From positions 1 to 36,249 of the forward strand of contig JAEYAL010000202.1 of assembly GCA_023404805.1 (NCBI GenBank): DNA of 36,249 nt. The letters run 5' to 3'. A program made the position numbers and the translations under genes. Shown one piece after another: positions 28,145 through 35,627 of this stretch (the first letter of the stretch is position 1; each line of letters opens with the position of its first letter). The DNA comes from Actinomycetes bacterium (GTDB taxonomy: Bacteria; Actinomycetota; Thermoleophilia; Solirubrobacterales; Solirubrobacteraceae). Below the pieces are notes generated by a model. The model did not search any database. It was not told where the DNA came from and worked only from the letters and a program-made list of their open reading frames with translations.

Positions 28145-28338
28145 CAGGTTTTCTGGACACCTGGCAGGAAACCTGAAACGGCTGTCGGGGCAGCCCCGGA
28201 CACCGATGGACCGCAAACCGGCGCGCGTCAATGCCCATCGGCTCGGATAGCCCGAAAAGCGGGGTGTAGGTCATCCGGTCGAGGGACACACTCGGGGTGC
28301 CCGCCACCCCTCGGAATGGCGCAATCACACCGGATTGC
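28145..28338 (+). other. Hairpin-rich region upstream of the flgB operon
   Basis: No gene is seen in the 554 bp between benE and flgB. On the plus strand several stable hairpins occur: 28145-28175 (CAGGTTTTCTG with CAGGAAACCTG, 11 pairs with one G-U), 28183-28202 (TGTC-GGGG with CCCC-g-GACA), 28294-28310 (GGGGTG with CACCCC, perfect), and 28321-28338 (GCAATC with GATTGC). They may be parts of a long 5' leader or a separate small RNA. No clear sigma-28-like promoter is found here. Confidence 0.5.
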
Positions 28339-28349
28339 TCCTCAAGAGT

Positions 28350-28441
28350 GGTGATCCAACCACCGAACTAGTTAGGGACGCAGCCATGGATCGGCGGCGG
28401 TGCAAGTCCCACGGAGGGGCGCCCTCTTTTGGATCACCTCC
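28350..28441 (+). promoter_or_regulatory. Structured leader switch immediately before flgB
   Basis: GGTGATCCAA (28350-28359) pairs perfectly over 10 bp with TTGGATCACC (28429-28438), closing a domain that ends 5 nt before the flgB ATG. Inside are GGGAC/GTCCC (28375-28379 with 28406-28410) with nested GCA/TGC and GCC/GGC pairs, and GAGGG/CCCTC (28414-28418 with 28422-28426) followed by TTTT, which looks like a short terminator. That last hairpin also hides the only Shine-Dalgarno-like sequence, GGAGGGG (28413-28419), and GGAGG could alternatively pair with CCTCC at 28437-28441. Alternative pairings suggest regulation of elongation or initiation. Confidence 0.5.
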
Positions 28442-28443
28442 GC

Positions 28444-28800
28444 ATGGACCTGTTCGACACCACACAGCTTGCCCTGAACCGGGCGATCGTCGGCACGACG
28501 ACCCGCCAGACCGCGCTCGCGAACAACCTCGCGAACGCCAACACCCCGGGCTACCAGCGCCAGGACGTCGACTTCCACTCCGCCCTGAAGAGCGCCATCT
28601 CCGGCGGTTCGCAGGCCGTGAGCAACGTGCGCCCGAGCGTGCAGGCCGATCCCACCGCTCCGCTCCGCTACGACGGCAGCAACATCGACGTCGACAAGGA
28701 GAACGCGGCGATGGCTGAGAACGGCCTCGAGCACGAAGCGCTCGTGTCGGTGTCCCGTGCGCGTATCGAAATCCTCAAGACTGCGATGAACCCGCGATGA
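28444..28800 (+). CDS. flgB: Flagellar proximal rod protein FlgB
   Basis: A 118-residue protein: MDLFDTTQLALNRAIVGTT, then QTALANNLANANTPGYQRQDVDF, and the C-terminal ENAAMAENGLEHEALVSVSRARIEILKTAM. The MDLF start matches homologs, so ATG 28444 is preferred. It has no Shine-Dalgarno; an in-frame TTG at 28429 lies at a good distance from GGAGGGG and would add five residues. It is first gene of the large flgB-fliK operon; the stop overlaps flgC (ATGA). Confidence 0.92.
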   Translation: MDLFDTTQLALNRAIVGTTTRQTALANNLANANTPGYQRQDVDFHSALKSAISGGSQAVSNVRPSVQADPTAPLRYDGSNIDVDKENAAMAENGLEHEALVSVSRARIEILKTAMNPR

Positions 28801-29273
28801 GCCTCTTCAACTCGATGGCGATCAGCGCGACCGGCATGTCGGCCGAGCGCACGCGGATGGATGTCGCATCCGAGAACCTCGCCAACGCGAACTCGACCGG
28901 CGGCCCGAACGGCGCCTACCGCCGCAAGGAGGTCGCGCTCCGCGCCGCCGGCGGCAACTCCAACTTCGCCGCCACGCTCAGCAACGCCGCGTCGGCAGCA
29001 GCCCGCGCCAGCGGCGGCCGCCCGAGCGGCATCGGCACGACGGTCGGCGGCGTCCAGGTCGCCCAGATCGTCGAAGACAAGATCGCCAACCGCCGCGTCT
29101 ACGACCCGGGCCACCCGGACGCTGACGCCCGCGGCTACGTCGAGATGCCGAACGTCAACCCCGTCATCGAGATGACGGACCTCATCAGCGCCTCCCGCGC
29201 GTACGAGGCGAACGTCACGGCGATGCAGACCGCCAAGTCCATGTTCACCAAGACGATGGATCTCCTCCGATGA
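28797..29273 (+). CDS. flgC: Flagellar proximal rod protein FlgC
   Basis: A 158-residue protein: SMAISATGMSAERTRMDVASENLANANSTGGPNGAYRRKEV is the FlgC N-terminus, and the C-terminus VNPVIEMTDLISASRAYEANVTAMQTAKSMFTKTMDLL is diagnostic. It overlaps flgB and fliE by 4 nt each. Confidence 0.95.
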   Translation: MSLFNSMAISATGMSAERTRMDVASENLANANSTGGPNGAYRRKEVALRAAGGNSNFAATLSNAASAAARASGGRPSGIGTTVGGVQVAQIVEDKIANRRVYDPGHPDADARGYVEMPNVNPVIEMTDLISASRAYEANVTAMQTAKSMFTKTMDLLR

Positions 29274-29590
29274 GCCCGATGCCGATCGACGCAGCGATCT
29301 CGACGACCGGCCCCGAGTGGGGCATCGGCTCCGTCGGCTCGGTCACGCCCTCCGAGGGCGTAAAGGGCGGCGGCGGTTTCGCCGGGATGCTCGGCAACAG
29401 CATCCAGAGCCTCGCCACCACGCAGGCTGAGGCTTCGGCCCAGTCGCAGGCCCTGGCCACCGGCCAGGCCACGGACCCTGCCGAGGTCGTCATGGCCGTC
29501 GAAAAGGCCCAGCTCGCCATGCAGATGGCAACCACGATGCGCAACAAGGGCGTCGAGGTCATCCAAGAACTTATGAGGACTCAGGTCTAA
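29270..29590 (+). CDS. fliE: Hook-basal body protein FliE
   Basis: A 106-residue protein: GGFAGMLGNSIQSLATTQAEASAQSQALATGQATDPAEVVMAVEKAQLAMQMATTMRNKGVEVIQELMRTQV is a full FliE core. It links the MS ring to the rod. It overlaps the flgC stop by 4 nt. Confidence 0.94.
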   Translation: MSPMPIDAAISTTGPEWGIGSVGSVTPSEGVKGGGGFAGMLGNSIQSLATTQAEASAQSQALATGQATDPAEVVMAVEKAQLAMQMATTMRNKGVEVIQELMRTQV

Positions 29591-29605
29591 GACCGCTTAC
29601 GCCAG

Positions 29606-31129
29606 ATGAATCTCCAGGCGATCTTCAAAGAGCTCACGCCCCGCGCGCGTATCGGCCTCGGTGCCGCTGCCCTCGGCGTCGTGCTCGTCCTGTTCTTCCT
29701 CCTGCGCATCGCGACCGCGCCGAGCTACGTGACGGTCATGTCGGGCATCGAGCCCGGCAAGTCCGACGAGATCACGACGGCGCTCGCCGAGCGTGGCGTC
29801 ACCTACGAGCTGCGCGACGCTGGCACGTCGCTCGCGGTCGAGAAGTCGGCCATGGCCGAGGCGCGCGTCGCCCTCGCCAACGCGGGCGTCTCGAGCGGCA
29901 GCGGCGAGCAGCCCGGCTTTGAGCTTCTCGACGAGCAGAAGCTCGGCGCCTCGGACTTCCAGCAGCGCGTCACCTACCAGCGCGCCCTCGAGGGCGAGAT
30001 CGCCAAGACCGTCGGCGCGATCGACGGTGTCGGCGGCGCTGAGGTGCAGCTCACGCTCCCCGAGGACAAGCTCTTCTCCAGCGAGGCGACGCCGGCCACC
30101 GCGGCCGTCCTGCTGAGCGGTGGCAACGCGCTCGACGCAGGCGCCGTGCGCGGCATCGCGAGCCTCGTCTCCTCCAGCGTCAGCGGGCTGAAGTCCGACA
30201 ACGTCACGATCACCGACGGCAACGGCCAGATGCTGTGGCCCAACGGCGAGTCCGCCGGCGGTTCCTCCGCCAAGACCGCGGCGCAGGCCAAGTACGCCGC
30301 GCAGATCGAGAACGACGTCAACAACATGCTCGCCCGCACGCTCGGCCCCGACGCCGCCCGCGTCGAGGTCGCCGCCGACCTGAACATGGACCAGTCGAGC
30401 ACCGAAGAGCTCAAGTACGCCTCCAAGGGCACGCCGCTCGAGGAGAACAAGGACGTCGAGAAGCTCGAGGGCTCCACGCCGCAGGGCGGGACCGCGGGTA
30501 CCGCCGCCAACATCGACGGCTCGCAGGCCGCCGGCGGCGCCGCAGGCTCCAACTACGACCACTCGATCACCAAGACCACGTACGGCGTCGGCAAGACCGT
30601 CACGAAGACGAAGGTCGCTCCTGGCGCCGTCAACAAGATGCAGATCGCCCTGATGGTCAACGACAAGGCGGGCGCTCCGCTGAACCCCGACGTCGAGTCG
30701 ATGGTCAGCGCCGCCGCCGGCCTGGACCCGCAGCGCGGCGACACGATCAGCACGACGCGCTTCAAGTTCGCCAGCCCGCCGAGCGCGAAGACGCCGCTGC
30801 CGATCACCCCGACGGGCATCCTCGACGTCCTCAAGTACGTCCTCGCCGGCCTCGCCGCCCTCGTCTTCCTCTTCCTCGCTTCCCGCGCTCTGCGCCGCCG
30901 CGAGTCCACCGACCTGGCTGAGCCGCGCTGGCTCAGCGAGATCGAGCAGCCCCGTCCGCTCTCCGAGCTGGTCGCCGCGCTCGAGGCCGGCGAAGAGGTT
31001 CCGCCCGCCGACCAGGCCGCGCTCCCGGCCGGCTCCTCGCGTGACCAGCTTGCTGCCGTCGCCGCTCAGGATCCCGAGCGCCTGGCACGCCAGCTGCGCC
31101 AGTGGATGACCGAAGGTGAGCCCTCGTGA
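29606..31129 (+). CDS. fliF: Flagellar MS-ring protein FliF
   Basis: A 507-residue protein. The first membrane segment is about 17-35, the YscJ/FliF ring-building motif region has YVTVMSGIEPGKSDEITTALAERGVTYELRDAGTSLAV and QQRVTYQRALEGEIAKTVGAIDGV, a Gly/Ala-rich periplasmic linker spans about 285-320, and the second membrane segment is about 410-430. The cytoplasmic tail ends PERLARQLRQWMTEGE, the FliG-binding type. The stop overlaps fliG by 4 nt. No clear Shine-Dalgarno is seen before the ATG. Confidence 0.95.
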   Translation: MNLQAIFKELTPRARIGLGAAALGVVLVLFFLLRIATAPSYVTVMSGIEPGKSDEITTALAERGVTYELRDAGTSLAVEKSAMAEARVALANAGVSSGSGEQPGFELLDEQKLGASDFQQRVTYQRALEGEIAKTVGAIDGVGGAEVQLTLPEDKLFSSEATPATAAVLLSGGNALDAGAVRGIASLVSSSVSGLKSDNVTITDGNGQMLWPNGESAGGSSAKTAAQAKYAAQIENDVNNMLARTLGPDAARVEVAADLNMDQSSTEELKYASKGTPLEENKDVEKLEGSTPQGGTAGTAANIDGSQAAGGAAGSNYDHSITKTTYGVGKTVTKTKVAPGAVNKMQIALMVNDKAGAPLNPDVESMVSAAAGLDPQRGDTISTTRFKFASPPSAKTPLPITPTGILDVLKYVLAGLAALVFLFLASRALRRRESTDLAEPRWLSEIEQPRPLSELVAALEAGEEVPPADQAALPAGSSRDQLAAVAAQDPERLARQLRQWMTEGEPS

Positions 31130-32223
31130 CGCAGCCGCTGAGCGTCGTCGCGGCGGCTGAGGCCGCTCCGGGGACCGACGCGGTCCTCGCTTCCGACCAG
31201 CTTCCCGCCGCTCCGGCCGGGCCGAGCAAGGCTGCCATCGCGCTGGTCGCGCTCGGCGCCGAGCACGCGGCCGAGGTGCTCCGCCACCTGCCCGAGGCCC
31301 AAGCTGAGGCGCTCTCGGCGGAGATCGCCAAGATGGGCGTCGTCGACCAGGCCCTGCTCGACGCCGTCTGCGACGACCTGATCGCCGAGACCGGCCCGGC
31401 CGACGCGCCGCAGGGCGGCATCGGCTACACCCGCGACGTGCTCGAGCGCGTCGTCGGCGCCGAGCGCGCCGACGAGCTCATCGCCCAGTTCATGGGCGGC
31501 GAGCGCAAGCCCTTCGACTTCATGCGGTCGATGGCCGCCGAAGAGATCATCGCCTTGCTCGAGGGCGAAGCTCCGCAGACGATCGCGCTCGTCGTGGTCA
31601 ACCTCCGCGCTGCTCTGGCGGGCAACGTGCTCGACGGCCTCGAAGCGCGGCTGCAAGCCGATGTCGCCCACCGCTTGGCGACGCTGACGCCGGTCGAGCC
31701 GCGCGTGCTGGTCGACATCGACACCGGCCTGCGCGAGAAGGCCGCCGCCTCCACGGGCAGCGAGAAGGGCGAAGCCCCGCCGTCAGGCGTCGACATCCTC
31801 GCGCAGATTCTGCAGGGCGCGGGCCGCGCGACGGAGCGCCAGGTCCTCGGTGGCCTGGAGTCGGTCGACCCCGAGCTCGCCGAAGCCGTGCGGGCCAAGA
31901 TGTTCACCTTCGAGGACCTGCCGAAGCTGTCCGACAAGGACCTCCAGCTCGTGCTCCGCGACATCGACGCCAAGGACCTCACGATGGCCCTGCGCGGCGT
32001 GACGGAGGAGCTCATGGAGCGCGTCATCTCGAACATGTCCCAGCGCGCCGGCGAGACGCTGCGCGAGGAGATGGAGATGCAGGCGCCGGTCAAGCGCGCG
32101 GTGGTCGAGGAGGCGCAGACCAAGGTCGTCGCTGCGATCCGCTCGCTCGAAGAGGCCGGCTCGATCGAACTGCCGGGCGGCGAAGATGCCGGTCCGGGTG
32201 ACGAACCTGAGGTGCTGCTGTGA
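31126..32223 (+). CDS. fliG: Flagellar motor switch protein FliG
   Basis: A 365-residue protein: KAAIALVALGAEHAAEVLRHLPEAQAEALSAEIAKM, the middle-domain motif APQTIALVVVNL (the usual EHPQ is EAPQ here), and the torque helix region MFTFEDLPKLSDKDLQLVLRDIDAKDLTMALRG followed by VISNMSQRAGETLREEMEM. The start is GTG, and the N-terminus is extended by about 30 residues relative to shorter family members. It overlaps fliF and fliH. Confidence 0.95.
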   Translation: MTQPLSVVAAAEAAPGTDAVLASDQLPAAPAGPSKAAIALVALGAEHAAEVLRHLPEAQAEALSAEIAKMGVVDQALLDAVCDDLIAETGPADAPQGGIGYTRDVLERVVGAERADELIAQFMGGERKPFDFMRSMAAEEIIALLEGEAPQTIALVVVNLRAALAGNVLDGLEARLQADVAHRLATLTPVEPRVLVDIDTGLREKAAASTGSEKGEAPPSGVDILAQILQGAGRATERQVLGGLESVDPELAEAVRAKMFTFEDLPKLSDKDLQLVLRDIDAKDLTMALRGVTEELMERVISNMSQRAGETLREEMEMQAPVKRAVVEEAQTKVVAAIRSLEEAGSIELPGGEDAGPGDEPEVLL

Positions 32224-32810
32224 GCCAGGCCTTCCAGCTTCCGGCCCTTGAGCCGCTGCGGCCGATCGAGCCGATGTCGCCTGCCGACGTCGAAGCGGAT
32301 CTCGCAGCTGCCCGTGCTGCGGCGGTCCAAGAGGGCTACCAGACCGGCATGGCTCAGGCTCAAGCTGAGGTTCAGGCACAGTTCGCCAGCGCCCTTGCGG
32401 CGCTGCAGACCGCAGCTGCCGAGATGGTTGCCCGCCGCGACGCGCTCTGCGACGCCGTCGAGCCCGCCGCGATCTCGCTGGCGCTCGCCGGCGCTGAGCA
32501 GGTCGTGGCCGCCGCGCTTGAGATCAAGCCCGAGCTCATCGAGAACTCCGCCCGCGGCGCCCTGCGCCGCCTGATCGAGCGCGACCACGTGATCATGCTC
32601 GTCAACCCCGACGACCTCGACCACATGCGCGCCGTCGCGCCGCAGCTCGTCGAAGAGCTCGGCGGCATCGAGACGCTCAAGGTCGAAGCCGAGCGGCGCG
32701 TCTCGCCCGGCAGCGTGATCGTGCAGACCCCGACGGGCGACGTCGACGCCCGCCTCGACACCCGCCTGGCCCAGCTCGGCGACGTCGTCCGGGAGTCCCT
32801 TGCCCGCTGA
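32220..32810 (+). CDS. fliH: Flagellar export ATPase regulator FliH
   Basis: A 196-residue protein with an Ala/Gln-rich helical N-region (about 20-70: VEADLAAARAAAVQEGYQTGMAQAQAEVQAQFASAL) and a C-terminal FliH/YscL domain ending LKVEAERRVSPGSVIVQTPTGDVDARLDTRLAQLGDVV, a well-conserved family segment. GTG start overlaps fliG. It forms a complex with FliI. Confidence 0.92.
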   Translation: MSQAFQLPALEPLRPIEPMSPADVEADLAAARAAAVQEGYQTGMAQAQAEVQAQFASALAALQTAAAEMVARRDALCDAVEPAAISLALAGAEQVVAAALEIKPELIENSARGALRRLIERDHVIMLVNPDDLDHMRAVAPQLVEELGGIETLKVEAERRVSPGSVIVQTPTGDVDARLDTRLAQLGDVVRESLAR

Positions 32811-34296
32811 GGTCCTCACCGAGGACCTCGCTGCCCGCGCCGACGACGTCCGCAGCCGCCTCGCGCTCGCCTCGCAGCGCGTCTCGCGCGCCGACCTGCA
32901 CCGTCCGCGCGGCAAGGTCGTCGACGTCATCGGCCTGATCGTCGAAGCGACCGGCCTCGAAGCCGAGATCGGCGAGCTCTGCGAACTGGAGACCGGCCGC
33001 CATGAGGCGCCCGTCCCCGCCGAGGTCGTGGGCTTCCGCTCCGGCCGCACGCTGCTGATGCCGCTCGCTGAGCTGCGCGGCATCGCCCCTGGCCACGTCG
33101 TCACCCCGATGGGCCACCACCTCGACGTCGCGTGCTCCGACGAGCTGCTCGGCACGGTCGTCGACGGGCTCGGAAAGCCGCTCGACGGCATGGCTCCGCC
33201 GGCCGCCAAGCGCCGCCCGATCGAGGCCGCCCCGCCGAACGCGATGACCCGCAAGCGGATCCACGACCGGATCACCCTCGGGGTCCGCGCGCTCGACACG
33301 CTCGTGCCGTGCGGCGAGGGCCAGCGCCTGGGCATCTTCGCCGGCTCCGGTGTCGGCAAGTCGTCGCTGATGGGCATGATCGCCCGCTCGACCACCGCCG
33401 ACGTCAACGTCCTCTGCCTCGTCGGCGAGCGTGGCCGCGAGGTGCGGGAGTTCATCGAGCGCGACCTCGGCGATGCCATCGAGCGCTCCGTCGTCGTCGT
33501 CGCCACCGGCGACCAGCCTGCGCTCGTCCGCATCAAGGCGGCGCTCACCGCCACGGCGATCGCCGAGCACTTCCGCGACCAGGGCAAGAACGTCGTCCTG
33601 ATGATGGACTCCGTCACCCGCTTCGCCATGGCGCAGCGCGAAGTCGGCCTCGCGATCGGCGAGCCGCCGGCGACCCGCGGCTACACGCCGTCGGTCTTCG
33701 CGATGCTCCCCAAGCTCCTGGAGCGCTCGGGCACCAGCGACGTCGGCTCCATCACGGGCCTCTACACCGTGCTCGTCGACGGCGACGACATGAACGAGCC
33801 GATCGCCGACGCCGTGCGGTCGATCCTCGACGGCCACATCGTCCTGACCCGCGAGCTCGCCCACCAGGGCCACTACCCGGCGATCGACGTGCTGCAGTCC
33901 GTGAGCCGCCTCGTCAGCGAGATCGCGCCGAGCGAGATCCAAGAAGCCGGCATGCGCGTGCGTGAGCTGATGGCCGCGTACCGCGACCAGAAGGACCTCA
34001 TCGCGATCGGCGCCTACGAGCACGGCTCCAACCCGGTCGTCGACCGCGCGATCGCGCTCAAGGGCGACATCGACGGCTTCCTCAAGCAGCGCGCCACCGA
34101 GCCCAGCGGGCTCGCCGACGCCGACGCCCACCTGCTGTCGCTCGTCGAGGGCGACGCCGGCTTCCAGCCGTACACGCCGCCCGCCGCACCGGTGATGGAC
34201 GACGTGAACCTGCCCGGCGAGTCGTGGCCGCCCAGCGAGATGGGCCAAGCCGGCGAATCCGCCATCCCCTCGTTTGACATCGGAGGTGACTTTTGA
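32800..34296 (+). CDS. fliI: Flagellum-specific ATPase FliI
   Basis: A 498-residue protein: P-loop GSGVGKSS near 182-189, VLMMDSVTRFAMAQREVGLAIGEPPATRGYTPSVFAMLPKLLERSG and the arginine-finger region near SVSRL are all present. A C-terminal extension of about 45 residues is Pro/Gly-rich, beyond the usual ~440 length. The TTG start with GGGAG 4 nt upstream overlaps fliH by 11 nt. It energises the export gate with FliH and FliJ. Confidence 0.94.
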   Translation: MPAEVLTEDLAARADDVRSRLALASQRVSRADLHRPRGKVVDVIGLIVEATGLEAEIGELCELETGRHEAPVPAEVVGFRSGRTLLMPLAELRGIAPGHVVTPMGHHLDVACSDELLGTVVDGLGKPLDGMAPPAAKRRPIEAAPPNAMTRKRIHDRITLGVRALDTLVPCGEGQRLGIFAGSGVGKSSLMGMIARSTTADVNVLCLVGERGREVREFIERDLGDAIERSVVVVATGDQPALVRIKAALTATAIAEHFRDQGKNVVLMMDSVTRFAMAQREVGLAIGEPPATRGYTPSVFAMLPKLLERSGTSDVGSITGLYTVLVDGDDMNEPIADAVRSILDGHIVLTRELAHQGHYPAIDVLQSVSRLVSEIAPSEIQEAGMRVRELMAAYRDQKDLIAIGAYEHGSNPVVDRAIALKGDIDGFLKQRATEPSGLADADAHLLSLVEGDAGFQPYTPPAAPVMDDVNLPGESWPPSEMGQAGESAIPSFDIGGDF

Positions 34297-34463
34297 TGCT
34301 TCCCCCTGCGACCACGCACGCCGTCTGCACGCGTCCCGCGGCGCCGGCTGACCACCCGTCGATCCACGAGGGGCCACCGGCACGATCGAAGATCGACGTG
34401 CGGTCCCCGGCATCCACGGGTCACGCACATCCAACGCACGCAGCCACAGGGGGAAACATCTGA
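34296..34463 (+). CDS. 55-residue ORF between fliI and fliJ
   Basis: The ATG overlaps the fliI stop (TGATG) and the TGA overlaps the fliJ start (TGATG), so it exactly fills the gap. A strong Shine-Dalgarno, GGAGGTGA (34282-34289), sits 6 nt before its ATG, better than most in the operon. The peptide is polar, His- and Pro-rich (seven His), begins MLPPATTHAV and ends GGNI, with no membrane segment or known motif. It may be a real small flagellar protein or a coupling device that carries ribosomes to fliJ. Confidence 0.6.
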   Translation: MLPPATTHAVCTRPAAPADHPSIHEGPPARSKIDVRSPASTGHAHPTHAATGGNI

Positions 34464-34927
34464 TGGCCAAACACTTCAAGTTCCGCCTGCAGCCCGTGCT
34501 CGACATCCGCGAGGGCGAGGAACAGAAAGCCAAAGAGCAGCTCGCCGAGACGATGGCGCTGCGCACGCAGGGCCGCGAGCAGCTGCGCGCCGCCGAAGAG
34601 CTCGTGGCCGAGGCCGACCGCGCCTCGCGCGACGCCGCCGCCGGACCGCTGTCGATCGACCACCTCGCCGCGCAGCAGCGCTGGCGTGAGCGCCTGGAGC
34701 GCCACCGCCTCGCCGCAGGCCAGCAGCTCGAGGAGGCCGAGGGCGAAGTGACGCTCAGCCGCAACGCGCTCGTCGAAGCGCACCAGCGCCGCGCCACGCT
34801 CGACCGCCTCAAGGACGCCAAGGCTGCCGAGCACCGCGCCGAGGCCGAGCGCCTCGCCGCCGCCGAAGCCGACGAGATCGCGCTGCGCCAGCACCACGGC
34901 CGCAAGCGCCACCGGAGCACGCCGTGA
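34463..34927 (+). CDS. fliJ: FliJ-like export chaperone
   Basis: A 154-residue, nearly all-helical coiled-coil protein: FKFRLQPVLDIREGEEQKAKEQLAETMALRTQ is the FliJ N-terminus, followed by long helices. It has Shine-Dalgarno AGGGGGA and an ATG sharing a base with the small ORF's stop. It acts as central stalk of the FliI hexamer. Confidence 0.9.
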   Translation: MAKHFKFRLQPVLDIREGEEQKAKEQLAETMALRTQGREQLRAAEELVAEADRASRDAAAGPLSIDHLAAQQRWRERLERHRLAAGQQLEEAEGEVTLSRNALVEAHQRRATLDRLKDAKAAEHRAEAERLAAAEADEIALRQHHGRKRHRSTP

Positions 34928-35622
34928 ACGTCGTCACCGGCGATGTCGCCGCACGGATCGCCGCCATCCAGCAGATGGCGGCGCGCCTCAACGCGGGGCC
35001 GCAGCCGACCGGCAACTTCGCCGAGGCGCTCACCGCCGCCCAGGACACGGGCGGCACGCAGGCCGTGAAGGCGACCGGGGGCGACGTGTCCGGCATGCCA
35101 TACGCCGCCGAGATCAACGCCGCCGCTGCCAAGCACGGGATCGATCCCGCGCTGCTCGCCGGACTCGTCAAGCAGGAATCGGGGTTCAACCCCAACGCCC
35201 GCAGCGCCGCAGGCGCGGGCGGCCTCACGCAGCTGATGCCGGCCACCGCGAAATCACTGGGCGTGACCGACGTGACGGACCCGGCGCAGGCCCTCGACGG
35301 CGGTGCCAAATACCTCAGGCAGATGCTCGACAAGTTCGGCGGCGACGAGCGCCTCGCGCTCGCGGCCTACAACGCCGGCCCGGGCGCCGTGACCCGCTTC
35401 GGCGGCATCCCGCCCTACGCCGAGACCAAGGCGTACGTCGAGAAAGTCCTCGCCAACCGCGACGGTTTTGTCACGTCGGCAGTCACGTCGACGACCACCG
35501 CGGGGTCAGCTGCTGGCGCACTTGGCGGGGCGCCGGTCACCTCGTCCAACCTCTCCATCGACTCGTCGTCCAGTACGCCGAGCTATGGGTCCAGTTCTCC
35601 CCTCGGCTATCCGACCACATAA
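34924..35622 (+). CDS. Lytic transglycosylase (SLT domain) in the flagellar operon
   Basis: A 232-residue protein. The SLT domain (about 58-180) has INAAAAKHGIDPALLAGLVKQESGFNPNARSAAGAGGLTQLMPATA with catalytic Glu85, DPAQALDGGAKYLRQML and LALAAYNAGPGAV. It has no signal peptide, so secretion through the flagellar export path is likely. It is expected to open peptidoglycan for the rod, supplying the activity missing from the FlgJ-N protein at 16389. The tail is Ser/Thr-rich (about 185-232). GTG start overlaps fliJ by 4 nt. Confidence 0.9.
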   Translation: MNVVTGDVAARIAAIQQMAARLNAGPQPTGNFAEALTAAQDTGGTQAVKATGGDVSGMPYAAEINAAAAKHGIDPALLAGLVKQESGFNPNARSAAGAGGLTQLMPATAKSLGVTDVTDPAQALDGGAKYLRQMLDKFGGDERLALAAYNAGPGAVTRFGGIPPYAETKAYVEKVLANRDGFVTSAVTSTTTAGSAAGALGGAPVTSSNLSIDSSSSTPSYGSSSPLGYPTT

Positions 35623-35627
35623 CCAAG

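Noticed and set aside
28228..28260. Sigma-28-like promoter for flgB (TCAA followed by GCCCGAAA)
   Set aside because: Spacing is 18 nt and the -10 has an extra C, outside the range seen at the four supported sites.
28350..28441. Cobalamin riboswitch or c-di-GMP riboswitch before flgB
   Set aside because: GGGAC...GGTGCAAGTCCC and GGGACGCA look similar to parts of both classes, but the CCCGCNACTG box of cobalamin riboswitches and the paired GEMM helices with the second conserved strand are missing.
28425..28445. Remnant of a 16S rRNA gene
   Set aside because: Only 12 nt match the 16S 3' end; flanking bases differ completely from rRNA.
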